From Populus alba (lineage: Eukaryota; Streptophyta; Magnoliopsida; Malpighiales; Salicaceae), in assembly GCF_005239225.2 (NCBI RefSeq), contig NC_133293.1, positions 5,146,001 through 5,210,000 of the forward strand: a DNA stretch of 64,000 nucleotides. Direction: 5' to 3'. Shown here piece by piece: positions 22,906 through 34,069 of the stretch (position 1 is its first letter; each line of letters begins with the position of its first letter). The notes under the pieces are model-generated. The model saw only the letters and a list, made by a program, of their open reading frames with translations, was not told the DNA's origin and ran no database searches. The translations under genes were made by a program, and so were the position numbers.

Positions 22906-23413
22906 CATGGAATGGCGACACAAATGAAATGAGTAGTTTTGGCGGAATGGCATCGGAACTTGTGTATCTATATGTACTACTAGTTGTTGTAGCAAATACA
23001 TGAAGAATTGTAATTGTTTAATGTTTTATTCAATTGCCAAACCGTGAGTTACCATTCTTATTATTATTAAACTATTGCATTCTCTTAAAATGTTTGTACT
23101 GCTGCAGGGGACTTTTCATCACCAACGAGATGTCTAGGAAAACCCGATACACGGAGAACCTATTTTGCAAGGAATTTGTAGATGTTCTTAAATCACAATG
23201 TATGTTTGTATGATCCAATGTACTTGATGTATAACTTTTATTAGATCCTTTTTGTTTAAATTGTGATGAACTATTAGTAGGAGAAGACTGTAAACTATGT
23301 CTATGTATATATGTTGGATTATTGACTTCAAATCAAGCCAAACCTTATATTACGTGGTTTGTGAAGATTTCACTTTGAAATGAAAATGTTTGATTGTAAT
23401 GGATTGTATTTCG

Positions 23414-23913
23414 NNNNNNNNNNNNNNNNNNNNNNNNNNNNNNNNNNNNNNNNNNNNNNNNNNNNNNNNNNNNNNNNNNNNNNNNNNNNNNNNNNNNNNN
23501 NNNNNNNNNNNNNNNNNNNNNNNNNNNNNNNNNNNNNNNNNNNNNNNNNNNNNNNNNNNNNNNNNNNNNNNNNNNNNNNNNNNNNNNNNNNNNNNNNNNN
23601 NNNNNNNNNNNNNNNNNNNNNNNNNNNNNNNNNNNNNNNNNNNNNNNNNNNNNNNNNNNNNNNNNNNNNNNNNNNNNNNNNNNNNNNNNNNNNNNNNNNN
23701 NNNNNNNNNNNNNNNNNNNNNNNNNNNNNNNNNNNNNNNNNNNNNNNNNNNNNNNNNNNNNNNNNNNNNNNNNNNNNNNNNNNNNNNNNNNNNNNNNNNN
23801 NNNNNNNNNNNNNNNNNNNNNNNNNNNNNNNNNNNNNNNNNNNNNNNNNNNNNNNNNNNNNNNNNNNNNNNNNNNNNNNNNNNNNNNNNNNNNNNNNNNN
23901 NNNNNNNNNNNNN
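23414..23913. other. Assembly gap of 500 N
   Basis: Exactly 500 N, equal to the second gap, so the length is probably a placeholder. It removes the last ~105 bp of the Tekay 3' LTR, any target-site duplication, and most of the 3' LTR of the next element. Confidence 0.98.
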
Positions 23914-24072
23914 ACTTTTGACACAAAAGTCTAATGCAATCATGGTTGGACAATATTGAAAGATCACGTTCTGAACTTGAATTTTACCTACATAAATCTT
24001 CTTTTCACATGCATTGGATGACTTCAAATTCGGGTTCAAATCCATCTACTGTTCTGACCGTAAACAGCATCA
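23914..24072 (-). repeat. Start of the 3' LTR of the minus-strand gypsy element
   Basis: The sequence equals 30252-30409, so by comparison with the 5' LTR (first base at 30409) this LTR starts at 24072 and is lost in the gap after 159 bases. Confidence 0.7.
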
Positions 24073-25100
24073 GTTCCTTCACTTGCATTATCAATCCAAA
24101 TACAAGTAGCCCCAGCATGAAAAGAACCATTAAGGGCTTTTCCCATCTCCAAGTTCCAACTGTAGGCAAATAAGCACCCTTGAACCAATTTCAAACTGAT
24201 TGCTAATTTTTTAACTCCGACGCAGCTTCAATCATTGCAATTTTGGTTCGTTCAAGGCCCGTTGTAGTTGTTTCGCTCTCGCTCTTTGTCATTGGACCAT
24301 CTGAATCCTCTTGGCATATTAGATTCAGCTTTACGAGATGGATTATAATTCCCCATGATGCACATCATCAGCCCCGGGTTGAAAATGAATTTGTCCTCAA
24401 ATCAGAATCGTCATCATCAATCCAAGTACGGAGATAAGTCTTTAACATTAAAATGTAGCTTGATACATTGTAATCACCAGGAAGATCTACCTTTATACGC
24501 ATTGTCATTCACCTTCTCTATAATACGAAATGGACCGTCAGCTCTTGGCATCAACTTGGACTTACGTTTGCTTGGAAATATGCCCTTGCTAATATGAATC
24601 CAAACAAGATCTCCAGGTTCAAACCTGACCATCTTTCGCCCCTTGTTAGCTTGTTTAGCATACTTTGTTGTTTTCTCTCTTAATATGTAGTCAAACCTGC
24701 TTCATGTAGTTTCTTCATCAATTCTGCCTTTCTAATTCCATCCATAGATGTCCTCTCATCAATTGAATATGAACAAAGATCAATAGGAACACAAGGATTA
24801 AAAGCCATAGACAACCTCAAATGGTGAAAATTTTGTAGCCCCATGCACACTACGATTATATGCAAACTCCACAATCGGCAAACAAGTATCCCAACTCTTC
24901 AAATTCTTATGTATAACAGCTCGTAACAAAGAAGATAAAGTTTCGGTTTACTACCTCAGTTTGTCCATCAGTTTGTGGATGACATGCCGTACTGAAAAGT
25001 AACTTTGTTCCAAGTTTCCTCCAAAGAGTCTTCCAAAAGTGGCTTAAGAACTTTGTATCACGATCAGAGACAATGCTTTTAGGAATTCCATGCAAACGAA
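24073..25100 (-). pseudogene. pol: Integrase 3' half and pol C-terminus of the minus-strand gypsy element
   Basis: The minus strand from 25100 reads [36 protein letters not shown], then, after frame changes, the region around [14 protein letters not shown] (from ~24810). The tail near 24340-24250 matches the GPMTRARAKQL segment seen better at 30701-30466. Integrase's second Asp (SDRD) and Glu (GQTEVVNR) are present. Its first part lies beyond the LINE, from 27343 on. Several frameshifts, some perhaps from poor sequence beside the gap, break the frame. The 24241-24437 stretch has small indels relative to its copy at 30585-30700. Confidence 0.8.
25084..25100. repeat. Left target-site duplication of the LINE
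   Basis: AATTCCATGCAAACGAA, repeated exactly at 27343-27359 just after the A tract. Removing 25101-27359 restores continuous integrase homology (VRLHGI running into [11 protein letters not shown]). Confidence 0.92.
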
Positions 25101-26945
25101 GATTCTAGCTAGGAGAATGAAAGTTGTTTTACCATCCTTAGTAGGTCCGTATCAAACAGCTTTTATCTCTGGACGGAGAATCAGCGACAATATTCTTTTG
25201 TCTCGGGAACTAATGAAAGGCTATCACACAACTACGGGTCCTGCTCGTTGTGCTATGAAAGTAGACCTGATGAAGGCTTATGACTCTGTTCGGTGGGATT
25301 TCGTTGATGCTACGTTTGATAAAAATTGGGATTCCCTAAGAACAGTCATTGATTGGATCATGGTTTGTGTTACATCATGTCAATTCTCAATCAACGTCAA
25401 CGGTGAACTTGCGGGTTACTTCCAAGGGGGGAGAGGGCTGAGACAAGGTGATCCATTATCTCCATATTTTGTTGTCCTATGCATGGAAATCTGTCAGGGC
25501 TGTTCTGCAATATGAGTGCCAACCAAAACTTCAAGTTCCACTGGAGATGCAAGAAGGACAGAATTTTCATCTTTGCTTTGCCGACGACTTGATGATATTC
25601 AGCAAAGGGGATGTACATTCAAATCCGTATGATCAAAAATGTACTCACAGAGTTTCAGGTTTTATCAGGTCTATATCTAAATCCAAACAAAAGTGACATC
25701 TTCTTGAGCGGTTCGTTAGGAGCTGAGAGGGAACAGATTATCAGTATTCTTGGGTTTAGAGAGGGGGAGCTTCCTATGAAATATTTGGGAGTGCCTCTTA
25801 TCTCGTCCAGACTAAAGGCTGTTAATTGTAAGGGCCTTGTGGATCGAATTACCGCAAAGTTCGACATTGGACCTGTAGAACAACTCTCTTTCGCAGGGCG
25901 AGTACAACTGATTAACTCAGTCTTATTCTCCATCCAGGTCTATTGGGCATCTCTATTCCTATTACCTGGGGAAGTAGTGAAAAATGTTGAGCAAATTATG
26001 AGATCCTTTCTTTGGTTCAGGTTCAGATATGAGCACTACCAGGGCTAAAGTGGCTTGGGATCAGGTATGTCTTCCAAAAAAGGAGGGGGGGCTAGGCATA
26101 AAAAGGATAGCAGAATGGAACAAGATTGCCTTGTTGAAACATATTTGGAACTTGTGCAATGACTCAGACGGCTCAATCTGGTCTACTTGGATCAGATCAA
26201 TCTCTTGCGAGGTAGGAATTTCTGGACAATCAAGGCGCCAGGAAGCTGCTCTTGGGCTTGGGGAAAGATTCTAAAGCTCAGATCCTTAGCATGGCCGAAG
26301 ATGAAGCACGTCATCGGAGATGGAATGACAACCTCTCTATGGTTTTGACAATTGGCATCCTCACAGCCCGCTCGCTGATACTACGGTGAACGTTTCATCT
26401 ATGATTCAGGTATGGAACAAACGCGAGAGTGAACGTGCTGATTAATAACTTAGAATGGAGAATTCCTATCACTCATGCTATTGGCTGGCACCCCATTTTA
26501 GAAGCTATTCCTTCCACCTCTACTCCTAAGGGGCAAAAGGATGAGATTGTTTGGTTGGATTCGCCAAATCAGAGTTTTCTCAGTCAAAGTAGCTTGGGAA
26601 CAACTAAGAATTCATCATCAAATGGTTGATTGGCATGACATCGTGTGGTTCAAGAATGCTGTCCCAAGACATGCATTTCTTCTTTGGGTGGCTATCCAAC
26701 GGAAACTCTCAACTCAGGATAGACTTCATCGGTTTGGTATTCATGGTCCCAATAGGTGCTCACTCTGTCTCTGCAATAATGAAGATCACAACCACTTGTT
26801 CTTTGAATGCTCCTTTGCGAAAGCATTATGGTGGAATGTTTGTGATAGATGCGACATTCCAAGAATGACAAAAAGCTTGGATGAATGGATTCGATTGGCC
26901 ACTGTCTCTTGGCATGGAAAAAGTTTTCGTCAACTTTTCTCGTAA
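25101..26945 (+). pseudogene. LINE ORF2 fragment: reverse transcriptase and zf-RVT region
   Basis: The order fits a plant L1 ORF2: [25 protein letters not shown] at the truncated start (shifted just outside the duplication), KVDLMKAYDSVRWDF, GLRQGDPLSPYFV, the active site FADDLMIFSKG near 25577-25610, GLYLNPNKSDIFLSG, MKYLGVPLIS, then KKEGGLGIKRI and a zf-RVT domain (CSLCLCNNEDHNHLFFEC near 26758-26812). It is spread over at least four reading-frame segments, with breaks near 25500, 25640, 26040 and 26290, so it is dead. Confidence 0.88.
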
Positions 26946-27342
26946 ACTGGGTTTCGCAGCTACAGTGTATTGTATCTGGCAAGAACGGAATGCAAGGATC
27001 TTTGCAGATGTGTCTAAAGCCTTCGAATTTGGTTTTTGATCAAAATCGAATGTATCATTTCGCGATAAGCTTGTTTTGATAAGGAATGTTCAACAAACAG
27101 ATGAAAACATAAGGATCCAAAGACTTTGGAGGGTCAATAACATGGACTCTTAATTTGATGTTTAGCTGGTTGTTTTTGTACCCCTAGCATATCTAGTTGG
27201 TCCAAGTTTTTGTTTTGTTGTGGCTAGCCTGTAGCCATTTGTTGGTTTTCGTTTCTGTCCTAATTGTAAATCTTCGGTATGCCCATTATATTCTTTGTAT
27301 CATTTTCTTTTAATACATAAGTCAGCTTACCAAAAAAAAAAA
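25101..27342 (+). mobile_element. 5'-truncated L1-type LINE inserted in integrase
   Basis: About 2.24 kb, flanked by the 17-bp target duplication. It ends in about 11 A (27332-27342), and has no 5' UTR, ORF1 or endonuclease, as expected for incomplete target-primed reverse transcription. It begins within RT. The non-coding 3' part (27080-27331) has no recognisable feature. Confidence 0.92.
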
Positions 27343-29661
27343 AATTCCATGCAAACGAACAATCTCTTGAAAGAACAAATCAGCAACATGTACTGCATCG
27401 TCAGTTTTCGTACAAGGAATGAAATGGGACATTTTGGAGAATCGATCAACCACCACCATTATTGAATCCTTCCCACGTTGTGTTCTTGGTAATCCAAGTA
27501 CGATTTGAAAATCGACTTTAGAAAACAATACAGCACCATGCAACTCATCAAGCAAATCATCAAGTCTGGATATAAGAAATCGATACTTAACTGTTATTTT
27601 GTTGATAGCACGGCTGTCCATGCACATCCTCATGGTACCATCTTTCTTCGGAACAAGCAAAGTAGGTACGGAACATGGACTAAGTGATTCTCGCACATAG
27701 CCCTTCTCTAAGAGCTCACCGACCTGCCTTTGAATCTCTTTCGCTTCCTCTGGATTACATCTGTATGCTGGTCTATTAGGAAGTGAAGCTCCCGACACCA
27801 AATCAATTTGATGCTCAATACCACGAATAGGTGGTAATCTTTTAGGTAATTCATCTGGAAATACATCTTTAAATTCTTCAAGTAATTCCTTAATTTGTCT
27901 TGGTAAGTCCAATCCTTCTACTTGTAGTAGTTGCTTTGCCCAGACCATGAAAACAAGCCCTGTTGTGGCTAATGCTTGTTTGATGTCTCCTTTTTTGGCT
28001 AACAACAGCTCCTTTCGTGATGTCACCTCCTTTTGTTGGCTTCGTAACTGTTCCTCTCTAACTTGTTGAGAACTCAGTGGTAACAAGTTCACCTTCTTTC
28101 CATTCAGCATAAAAGAATAAGTGTTCTTCCGTCCATTGTAGGTCACATCCTTATCAAACTGCCATGGACGACCCAGCAACAAATGGCTAGCTGACATTGG
28201 TGCAACGTCACATAAAACCTCGTCATGATAGGTTTTAATGGAAAAAGGTACACAAACTTGCTTTGTCACCCGAATCTCCCCATTCTCATTCAGCCATCGC
28301 AAACTATAGGGTCTGGGATGTGGAAGGGTAGTTAAACCCAATTTCTCCACCAAGGTAGTTGACGCAACATTAGTGCAACTTCCATTATCAATGATCATCC
28401 CGCACACCTTATCTCGAATCTGACATCGAGTATGAAAGATGTTCTCGCGTTGCTCATCACTAACGTCAATTTGTGCATTCAGAACCCGTTGAACAACCAA
28501 CAAATCTCCCTTCACTGGTTCGAAATCCTCTTCTTGTTCAGCCACTTGTACCTCATCTTCGTCTTCAGTTTCAACCTCATCTCCACTGATCAGCTCTCCA
28601 TGATCCCCATGCAAAATCATCACCCTTTTATTTGGACATTCCGAAGCAATATGCCCATGTCCCAAGCACTTGAAGCACTTGATGTCCCGAGACCTCCTAG
28701 GTTGTTGAGGTTCTGTCACCTTCTCCTTTCCCTTCAAAGAATCAGAACTGGTATTCCCCTTGCTAAACTCCACCTTCTCATCTCGTTTAGGTGTGCTCCA
28801 TGTTCGTGTAGGCGTAGAAACAGCCCTTGTCGCGCTTGACGTAGTTACACTAGTTCGGACACCTCCTCGTCTCTGCTGCCTCTCTACTCGGGTTGCAAGC
28901 TTTATAAGTTCCTCAAGGAAGATGTACGGTTGTAACTCAACAACATTAGCTATATCCTTCCTCAACCCTCCAAGAAATCTAGCTATTGTTTGCTCTTGAG
29001 GTTCCATCAATTCACATCGAATCTTCAGCAACTCAAACTCTTTCACATACTCTTCCATAGTCAAAGATCCCTGTCGTAAAGTCTGAAGTCTGATGTATAG
29101 CTCCTGTTTATAGTAATCGGGAACAAATCTCTTCTTCATCACTCTTTTCATAGTTGCCCATGTTGCAATCTCCTCCTCTCCATCCCTTCTCCTCTGAATC
29201 TTTACGTTTTCCCACCATAAAAGAGCATAATCTGTAAACTCAAGTGCTGCCACCTTGCACTTCCTTTCTTCAGAATATTCATACCATTCAAACACCTTTT
29301 CAACCTTCTGAATCCACTCCAAGTATTCCTCAGGTGAACTACTTCCTCTAAACGGTGGAATCTTAAGTTTGAGACCATTAGGAGGATTATAATTCTGCCT
29401 TCTTGGTCTGACCCTATCATCAGCCTCATCATCCCCATTTGGATATTCGTCAGCTTCTATAATATCATTTCGTGGCACCCTAAGTGCTTGCCTCGGTTGG
29501 GGTTGCAAATTATTTCTTTGCATCCTTTGCATAAGGGTATTCAACTGTTCACGAATTCCAGTCATCTCATCCCGAATCTCAGCATGAGATCGTTGTAAGC
29601 CCATGACCTGTGCCTGTTCCAAACTTAACCCTCTTGGCAAATCTTCTTTATCTCCAGCCAT
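27343..29661 (-). pseudogene. gag-pol: gag-protease-RT N-terminus fused in frame to integrase, minus strand
   Basis: The start is the ATG at 29661 ([11 protein letters not shown]). In order: gag ([47 protein letters not shown]), zinc knuckle ([14 protein letters not shown]), protease region ([25 protein letters not shown]), RT N-terminus ([42 protein letters not shown]). The next residues are [16 protein letters not shown], which belong to integrase ([12 protein letters not shown]). The RT palm with its YxDD box, all of RNase H and the integrase zinc end are missing, yet the frame stays open across the join near 27500. It stops at the LINE. This copy cannot reverse transcribe by itself. Confidence 0.88.
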
Positions 29662-29743
29662 AGTTAAGTCTGTCAACCTCTGTTCCAGCAAACCTTTCTT
29701 CTTGTTGTTGTTGTTTTTGGCTCCTGTCTTAGATCGCAACTGA

Positions 29744-29756
29744 TGCTCTGATACCA
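29744..29756 (-). other. Initiator tRNA-Met primer binding site, minus strand
   Basis: The reverse complement reads TGGTATCAGAGCA, two bases inside the LTR end at 29759. Confidence 0.88.
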
Positions 29757-29758
29757 GA

Positions 29759-30409
29759 TGATGTGCCGTGAATGATTTGAAAATCGGCAACAATGATTCT
29801 AACGAAAATGGATGAAGGATGGGTCTGGTTGTGTTGTCTTTCTTTTGGTATTTAGGCTGGATTGTAGTGATTTAAGGTAAATAAGATGGAGGATAGACTA
29901 GAATGATACTTTGATAAGTCGATCTGGACGCCACAAAGATCAGTCTAGGATTTCGACGCCACACTCTTTGTGATTGAAGAGTGATAAGTCAGGTAGGGTT
30001 CTTCACAAAACGAATTTGGAAGAACTCTTAATTCTCTGAATTAAGTTTTCAAATCTTGGCCAAAAGTGTTTATTTCATATTCTGATACATATTTATCTTT
30101 GGAACATCCCTCCAAAGTTAGGTGAATTCAACATGACAGAAGTCAAGCCTAAAAACTAGACTTTTAATAAAGCAAGTAGACAAATTTAACTAACAGACGT
30201 TTTTTTTGACATTTCTAAAACATATGCAGACGAAATTTAAAACAGCCATAACTTTTGACACAAAAGTCTAATGCAATCATGGTTGGACAATATTGAAAGA
30301 TCACGTTCTGAACTTGAATTTTACCTACATAAATCTTCTTTTCACATGCATTGGATGACTTCAAATTCGGGTTCAAATCCATCTACTGTTCTGACCGTAA
30401 ACAGCATCA
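29759..30409 (-). repeat. 5' LTR of the minus-strand gypsy element, about 651 bp
   Basis: The 3' edge is set by the primer site, ending CACATCA. The 5' edge is proposed at TGATGCTG (reverse complement of 30402-30409) because it gives matching TGATG...CATCA ends and follows the purine-rich AAGTGAAGGAAC. Its first 158 bases recur beside the gap at 23914-24072. No gene is seen in it. Confidence 0.65.
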
Positions 30410-30701
30410 GTTCCTTCACTTGCATTATCAATCCAAATACAAGTAGCCCAGCATGAAAAGAACCATTAAGGGCTTTTCCCATCTCCAAGTTCCAACTGTA
30501 GGCAAATAAGCACCCTTGAACCAATTTCAAACTGATTGCTAATTTTTAACTCCGACGCAGCTTCAATAATTGCAATTTGATTCGTCAAGGCCCGTTGTAG
30601 TTGTTTCGCTCTCGCTCTTGTCATTGGACCATCTGAATCCTCTTGCATATTAGATTCAGCTTTACGAGATGGATTATAATTCCCATGATGCACATCAAGA
30701 A
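30410..30701 (-). pseudogene. Pol C-terminal fragment upstream of the gypsy LTR
   Basis: The minus strand encodes NYNPSRKAESNMQEDSDG followed by PMTRARAKQLQRALTNQI, the tail found between integrase and 3' LTR in this family, as in the copy at 24350-24073. At 30701/30702 it joins, without any target duplication, the middle of an LTR of the IQ-element array. The gypsy element thus reads pol-tail, LTR, internal: the LTR is shared with a second, truncated copy. Confidence 0.75.
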
Positions 30702-31067
30702 TGACGCCACGAAGCCGGTTAATCTTCGATAAGTCAGGTTCAGTTCGTTCAAGAGCTGAAGAATGCAAGAATCACTCTCACACGTTAAAACTGAAAAAAA
30801 TTCAGAATAATAATCATCAAAGCTGCTGAAATTTTGGCTTACATGAGTTTAAATAGTTCTTCAAAAAGTAACCCTAATGGACCCCTTATGTGGACTTATA
30901 TGAGGTCCGCTCAAAACTGGCCCAACACGCTAAACTGAAAAGCCCATAACCTGATCCAAACAAGCCCTGGACCCTAGCTCGAAAAAATGTTTTAATTAAG
31001 CCCAGACATTAAAGAAAATGATAAAAAAAAATAATAATAATAACCAGTCTGTCATTAAATACCACCA
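30702..31067 (-). repeat. IQ-element LTR, 3'-truncated
   Basis: Matches 32960-33328. It lacks the part between the cut and the CATCA end, and so has no primer site of its own. Confidence 0.75.
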
Positions 31068-31465
31068 GCCCTTCTTTCCTTGTGTAGCTGGGATGAATAA
31101 GGAATCCTTATAGGAAAAGGATTCTGAAACATTAATGAATCAGTGCCAAACTTGTAGATTATATTGCAGCTCATTAAAGATCCTCGTGGAACCAGAAAGT
31201 TCCCAAAACCAGCTGCCACATCCTTGTAGGAAAAAGAATCCTAGCCAAATAGGAAGTCCACGAGTCAAATGGAAGTAAATAACAAAATCCGTACAGCCTC
31301 CGTTGACCAGAGTTGCCGTTCCTTCCCGAACTCCGATTGACCTGAATTTTTAACCCAAGGTAGCAAAACATGTCTGGAGGGTCCACGTAAAATATTAGCC
31401 CGATCCAACGGTCGGATTGAGAATTATGACTGTTGCGCTTTTTACGCCAAAATCCGAATCTGACC

Positions 31466-31812
31466 TTACTTGGGTCGTATCACGTGGCTGAGCCGTATCG
31501 CCTTCCCTACCTCTTCAAGAAGATTCGCCCTCGAATCTTGAATAGGATCCATAGCGACTTCAGCAGCCTCTTGTTTAAGCCTTCGGAATCCCCTTATTGC
31601 TAACACCTCTCTCAGCAACACTGTATGGAAGTAGTGACCGACAAGAATTTCAAATAAGCACGCCGTACTAGCCACTTGCGTGCATACTTCCGAATGATTC
31701 TCCTTCTTCTTTCATCCTTTTGGCGCTGCACCTCTTTTTCCCATGAAGCTTGAAGATCATAGAATAACCTTCTACACTTATCAACTTCTCGTTCTAAGGC
31801 CTCCAAAACCAT
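31466..31812 (-). pseudogene. IQ-motif ORF, minus array copy 1, frameshifted
   Basis: Same protein as the intact copy at 33728-34069 up to SIQCC. There a base is missing near 31613 (CTCTCAGC in place of CTCTCCAGC) and the second IQ motif falls out of frame. A further A in the run near 31807 shifts the start region. The MSSGPAKSQ segment upstream is present with its ATG. Confidence 0.8.
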
Positions 31813-32815
31813 GGCTTAGCTTTTCGCATCGTTGATCTACAATCCTCCTCTGCTCCCTCTCCCTTGATGAATACGAAGACGACGAAAAGAATAGAGTTTG
31901 TAGCAGGAAAAACACTGATTTAGATTCGAGATTACGAACCTGACTTTTGGCTGGACCGGAACTCATCGAAAAAAAAAAACAAATGCGAAAGTGATGAAAA
32001 TGACTCAAACAACAGCCAAATATCAAAATATATGATGATAGTATAATGGCAGGAACGAGACCAACAGAAACAAAACAAGTCTTGAAAGATAACACCAAAA
32101 CAGACTCGTTACGACAAACAAGACCCAATTCAGGAACCTAAAGAAACCGATATCCAAATGACCTTGAATTTAATATGTAGTATTACTATTGCAATACTGT
32201 GAAAACACCAAAACACAATTTATAGCTCGTGTTCTCTTATTTCTAGGTACCCAAACGCCTTGTATGGTCAGTTTGCGGCAGAATTGGACCTCCAATTAAA
32301 ACCTCCAGAAGCCGATATCAAAATGATCCCAAATGCTGCGCTCTCATCCCCAATACACATAATATGAGGTTTCAATTGATTCTAAGGTGGTTTGCTTATG
32401 GTTCACTAATAGTAGTGTTTCTGCGGCGCAATTGAACCTCAAGGAAACAATATCAGGATAAGCCCAAACTTTACATATGATGCGATCTCACCCCCAATAG
32501 ACTGAATATGAAGTTTAAATTGATTCTGAGGTGGTTTGGTTATGGTTCACCAGGAGTTGTGTTTCTGCGGCAAAAATTGAATGATCCTTCAAATTTCAAC
32601 TAATCCCTCTTTAACTCTCTTTCCTTTATATATATAGACACATATATAGACACTGATATGATTAGAGACAGTAACAAGATGAATTATAATTCTTTTTTGC
32701 TTAGATGACGCAGACACGAAGAACAAGAAGATGGACGCAAACACTGAAAAACCTAAGGGCACGCTAAAAAAAAAAACGAAAATAACCGAATGATATGACC
32801 TTGTTTCGGAGCCTA

Positions 32816-32827
32816 GCTCGGATACCA
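32816..32827 (-). other. Primer-site-like sequence after an IQ-element LTR
   Basis: The reverse complement reads TGGTATCCGAGC, one base from the iMet site TGGTATCAGAGC, two bases after the LTR end GCATCA. The same variant is present at 35074-35085 and, on the plus strand, at 45001, 47275, 49554, 51831 and 54110. Confidence 0.7.
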
Positions 32828-32829
32828 AC

Positions 32830-33328
32830 TGATGCGAACCACGTGGTCACGCAGCCCACAATCAAGATTGAGATCCGATCCCGGGAAGCCGAAATAGGTC
32901 TGATATGAGCGTGACACAATGGAAACCTGCCCCAGGCACCAACACAATTGGAACGAGTAGAATGACGCCACGAAGCCGGTTAATCTTCGATAAGTCAGGT
33001 TCAGTTCGTTCAAGAGCTGAAGAATGCAAGAATCACTCTCACACGTTAAAACTGAAAAAAATTCAGAATAATAATCATCAAAGCTGCTGAAATTTTGGCT
33101 TACATGAGTTTAAATAGTTCTTCAAAAAGTAACCCTAATGGACCCCTTATGTGGACTTATATGAGGTCCGCTCAAAACTGGCCCAACACGCTAAACTGAA
33201 AAGCCCATAACCTGATCCAAACAAGCCCTGGACCCTAGCTCGAAAAAATGTTTTAATTAAGCCCAGACATTAAAGAAAATGATAAAAAAAAATAATAATA
33301 ATAACCAGTCTGTCATTAAATACCACCA
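32830..33328 (-). repeat. IQ-element LTR, minus array, complete
   Basis: About 499 bp. The end GCATCA is set by the primer site. The start TGGTGG is proposed after the purine run AAGGAAAGAAGGG and is approximate. A TATTTAAA box lies inside, about 280 bp from the end. Confidence 0.65.
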
Positions 33329-33727
33329 GCCCTTCTTTCCTTGTGTAGCTGGGATGAATAAGGAATCCTTATAGGAAAAGGATTCTGAAACATTAATGAA
33401 TCAGTGCCAAACTTGTAGATTATATTGCAGCTCATTAAAGATCCTCGTGGAACCAGAAAGTTCCCAAAACCAGCTGCCACATCCTTGTAGGAAAAAGAAT
33501 CCTAGCCAAATAGGAAGTCCACGAGTCAAATGGAAGTAAATAACAAAATCCGTTACAGCCTCCGTTGACCAGAGTTGCCGTTCCTTCCCGAACTCCGATT
33601 GACCTGAATTTTTAACCCAAGGTAGCAAAACATGTCTGGAGGGTCCACGTAAAATATTAGCCCGATCCAACGGTCGGATTGAGAATTATGACTGTTGCGC
33701 TTTTTACGCCAAAATCCGAATCTGACC

Positions 33728-34069
33728 TTACTTGGGTCGTATCACGTGGCTGAGCCGTATCGCCTTCCCTACCTCTTCAAGAAGATTCGCCCTCGAATCT
33801 TGAATAGGATCCATAGCGACTTCAGCAGCCTCTTGTTTAAGCCTTCGGAATCCCCTTATTGCTAACACCTCTCTCCAGCAACACTGTATGGAAGTAGTGA
33901 CCGACAAGAATTTCAAATAAGCACGCCGTACTAGCCACTTGCGTGCATACTTCCGAATGATTCTCCTTCTTCTTTCATCCTTTTGGCGCTGCACCTCTTT
34001 TTCCCATGAAGCTTGAAGATCATAGAATAACCTTCTACACTTATCAACTTCTCGTTCTAAGGCCTCCAA
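33728..34069 (-). CDS. IQ-motif ORF, minus array copy 2, intact (113 codons)
   Basis: Reads LEALEREVDKCRRLFYDLQ, an Arg/Lys/Glu helix (KEVQRQKDERRRR), IQ motif 1 (IRKYARKWLVRRAY, Q replaced by R), IQ motif 2 starting 23 residues later (IQCCWREVLAIRGF), RLKQEAAEVAMDPIQDSR and a short tail ending RPK. The frame is open further upstream without an ATG. In this array an ATG at the MSSGPAKSQ segment could supply a start if a short intron is removed. See the 46036 copy for the full argument on function. Confidence 0.65.
   Translation of the reverse strand: MEALEREVDKCRRLFYDLQASWEKEVQRQKDERRRRIIRKYARKWLVRRAYLKFLSVTTSIQCCWREVLAIRGFRRLKQEAAEVAMDPIQDSRANLLEEVGKAIRLSHVIRPK

Larger units (their letters stand above)
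19498..23413 (+). repeat. Tekay-type 3' LTR, running into a gap
   Basis: The start is identical to the 5' LTR (TGTAAACACCC), and the LTR follows it to the base before the gap, which corresponds to 14338. The comparable lengths are 3916 here and 4350 in the 5' LTR; most of the difference is about six fewer 76-bp units. The TATA box is at 20052-20059. From about 21450 to 23413 there are dozens of small insertions and deletions compared with the 5' LTR, far more than in 19498-21400. That is likelier to be poor sequence beside a gap than biological decay. Confidence 0.88.
23914..30409 (-). mobile_element. Minus-strand chromovirus-like gypsy element, deleted and split by a LINE
   Basis: Read right to left: LTR (30409-29759), iMet primer site, gag, zinc knuckle, protease, RT N-terminus joined to integrase, a LINE insertion, the rest of integrase, the pol C-terminus, and the start of the 3' LTR, which runs into the gap. 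The LTR ends TGATG/CATCA and the GPMTRARAKQL tail suggest a chromovirus of the CRM/Galadriel sort, but I cannot place the lineage firmly. Confidence 0.8.

Noticed and set aside
23345..24045. Open frames made of X residues over the gaps
   Set aside because: They are translations of N and carry no information.
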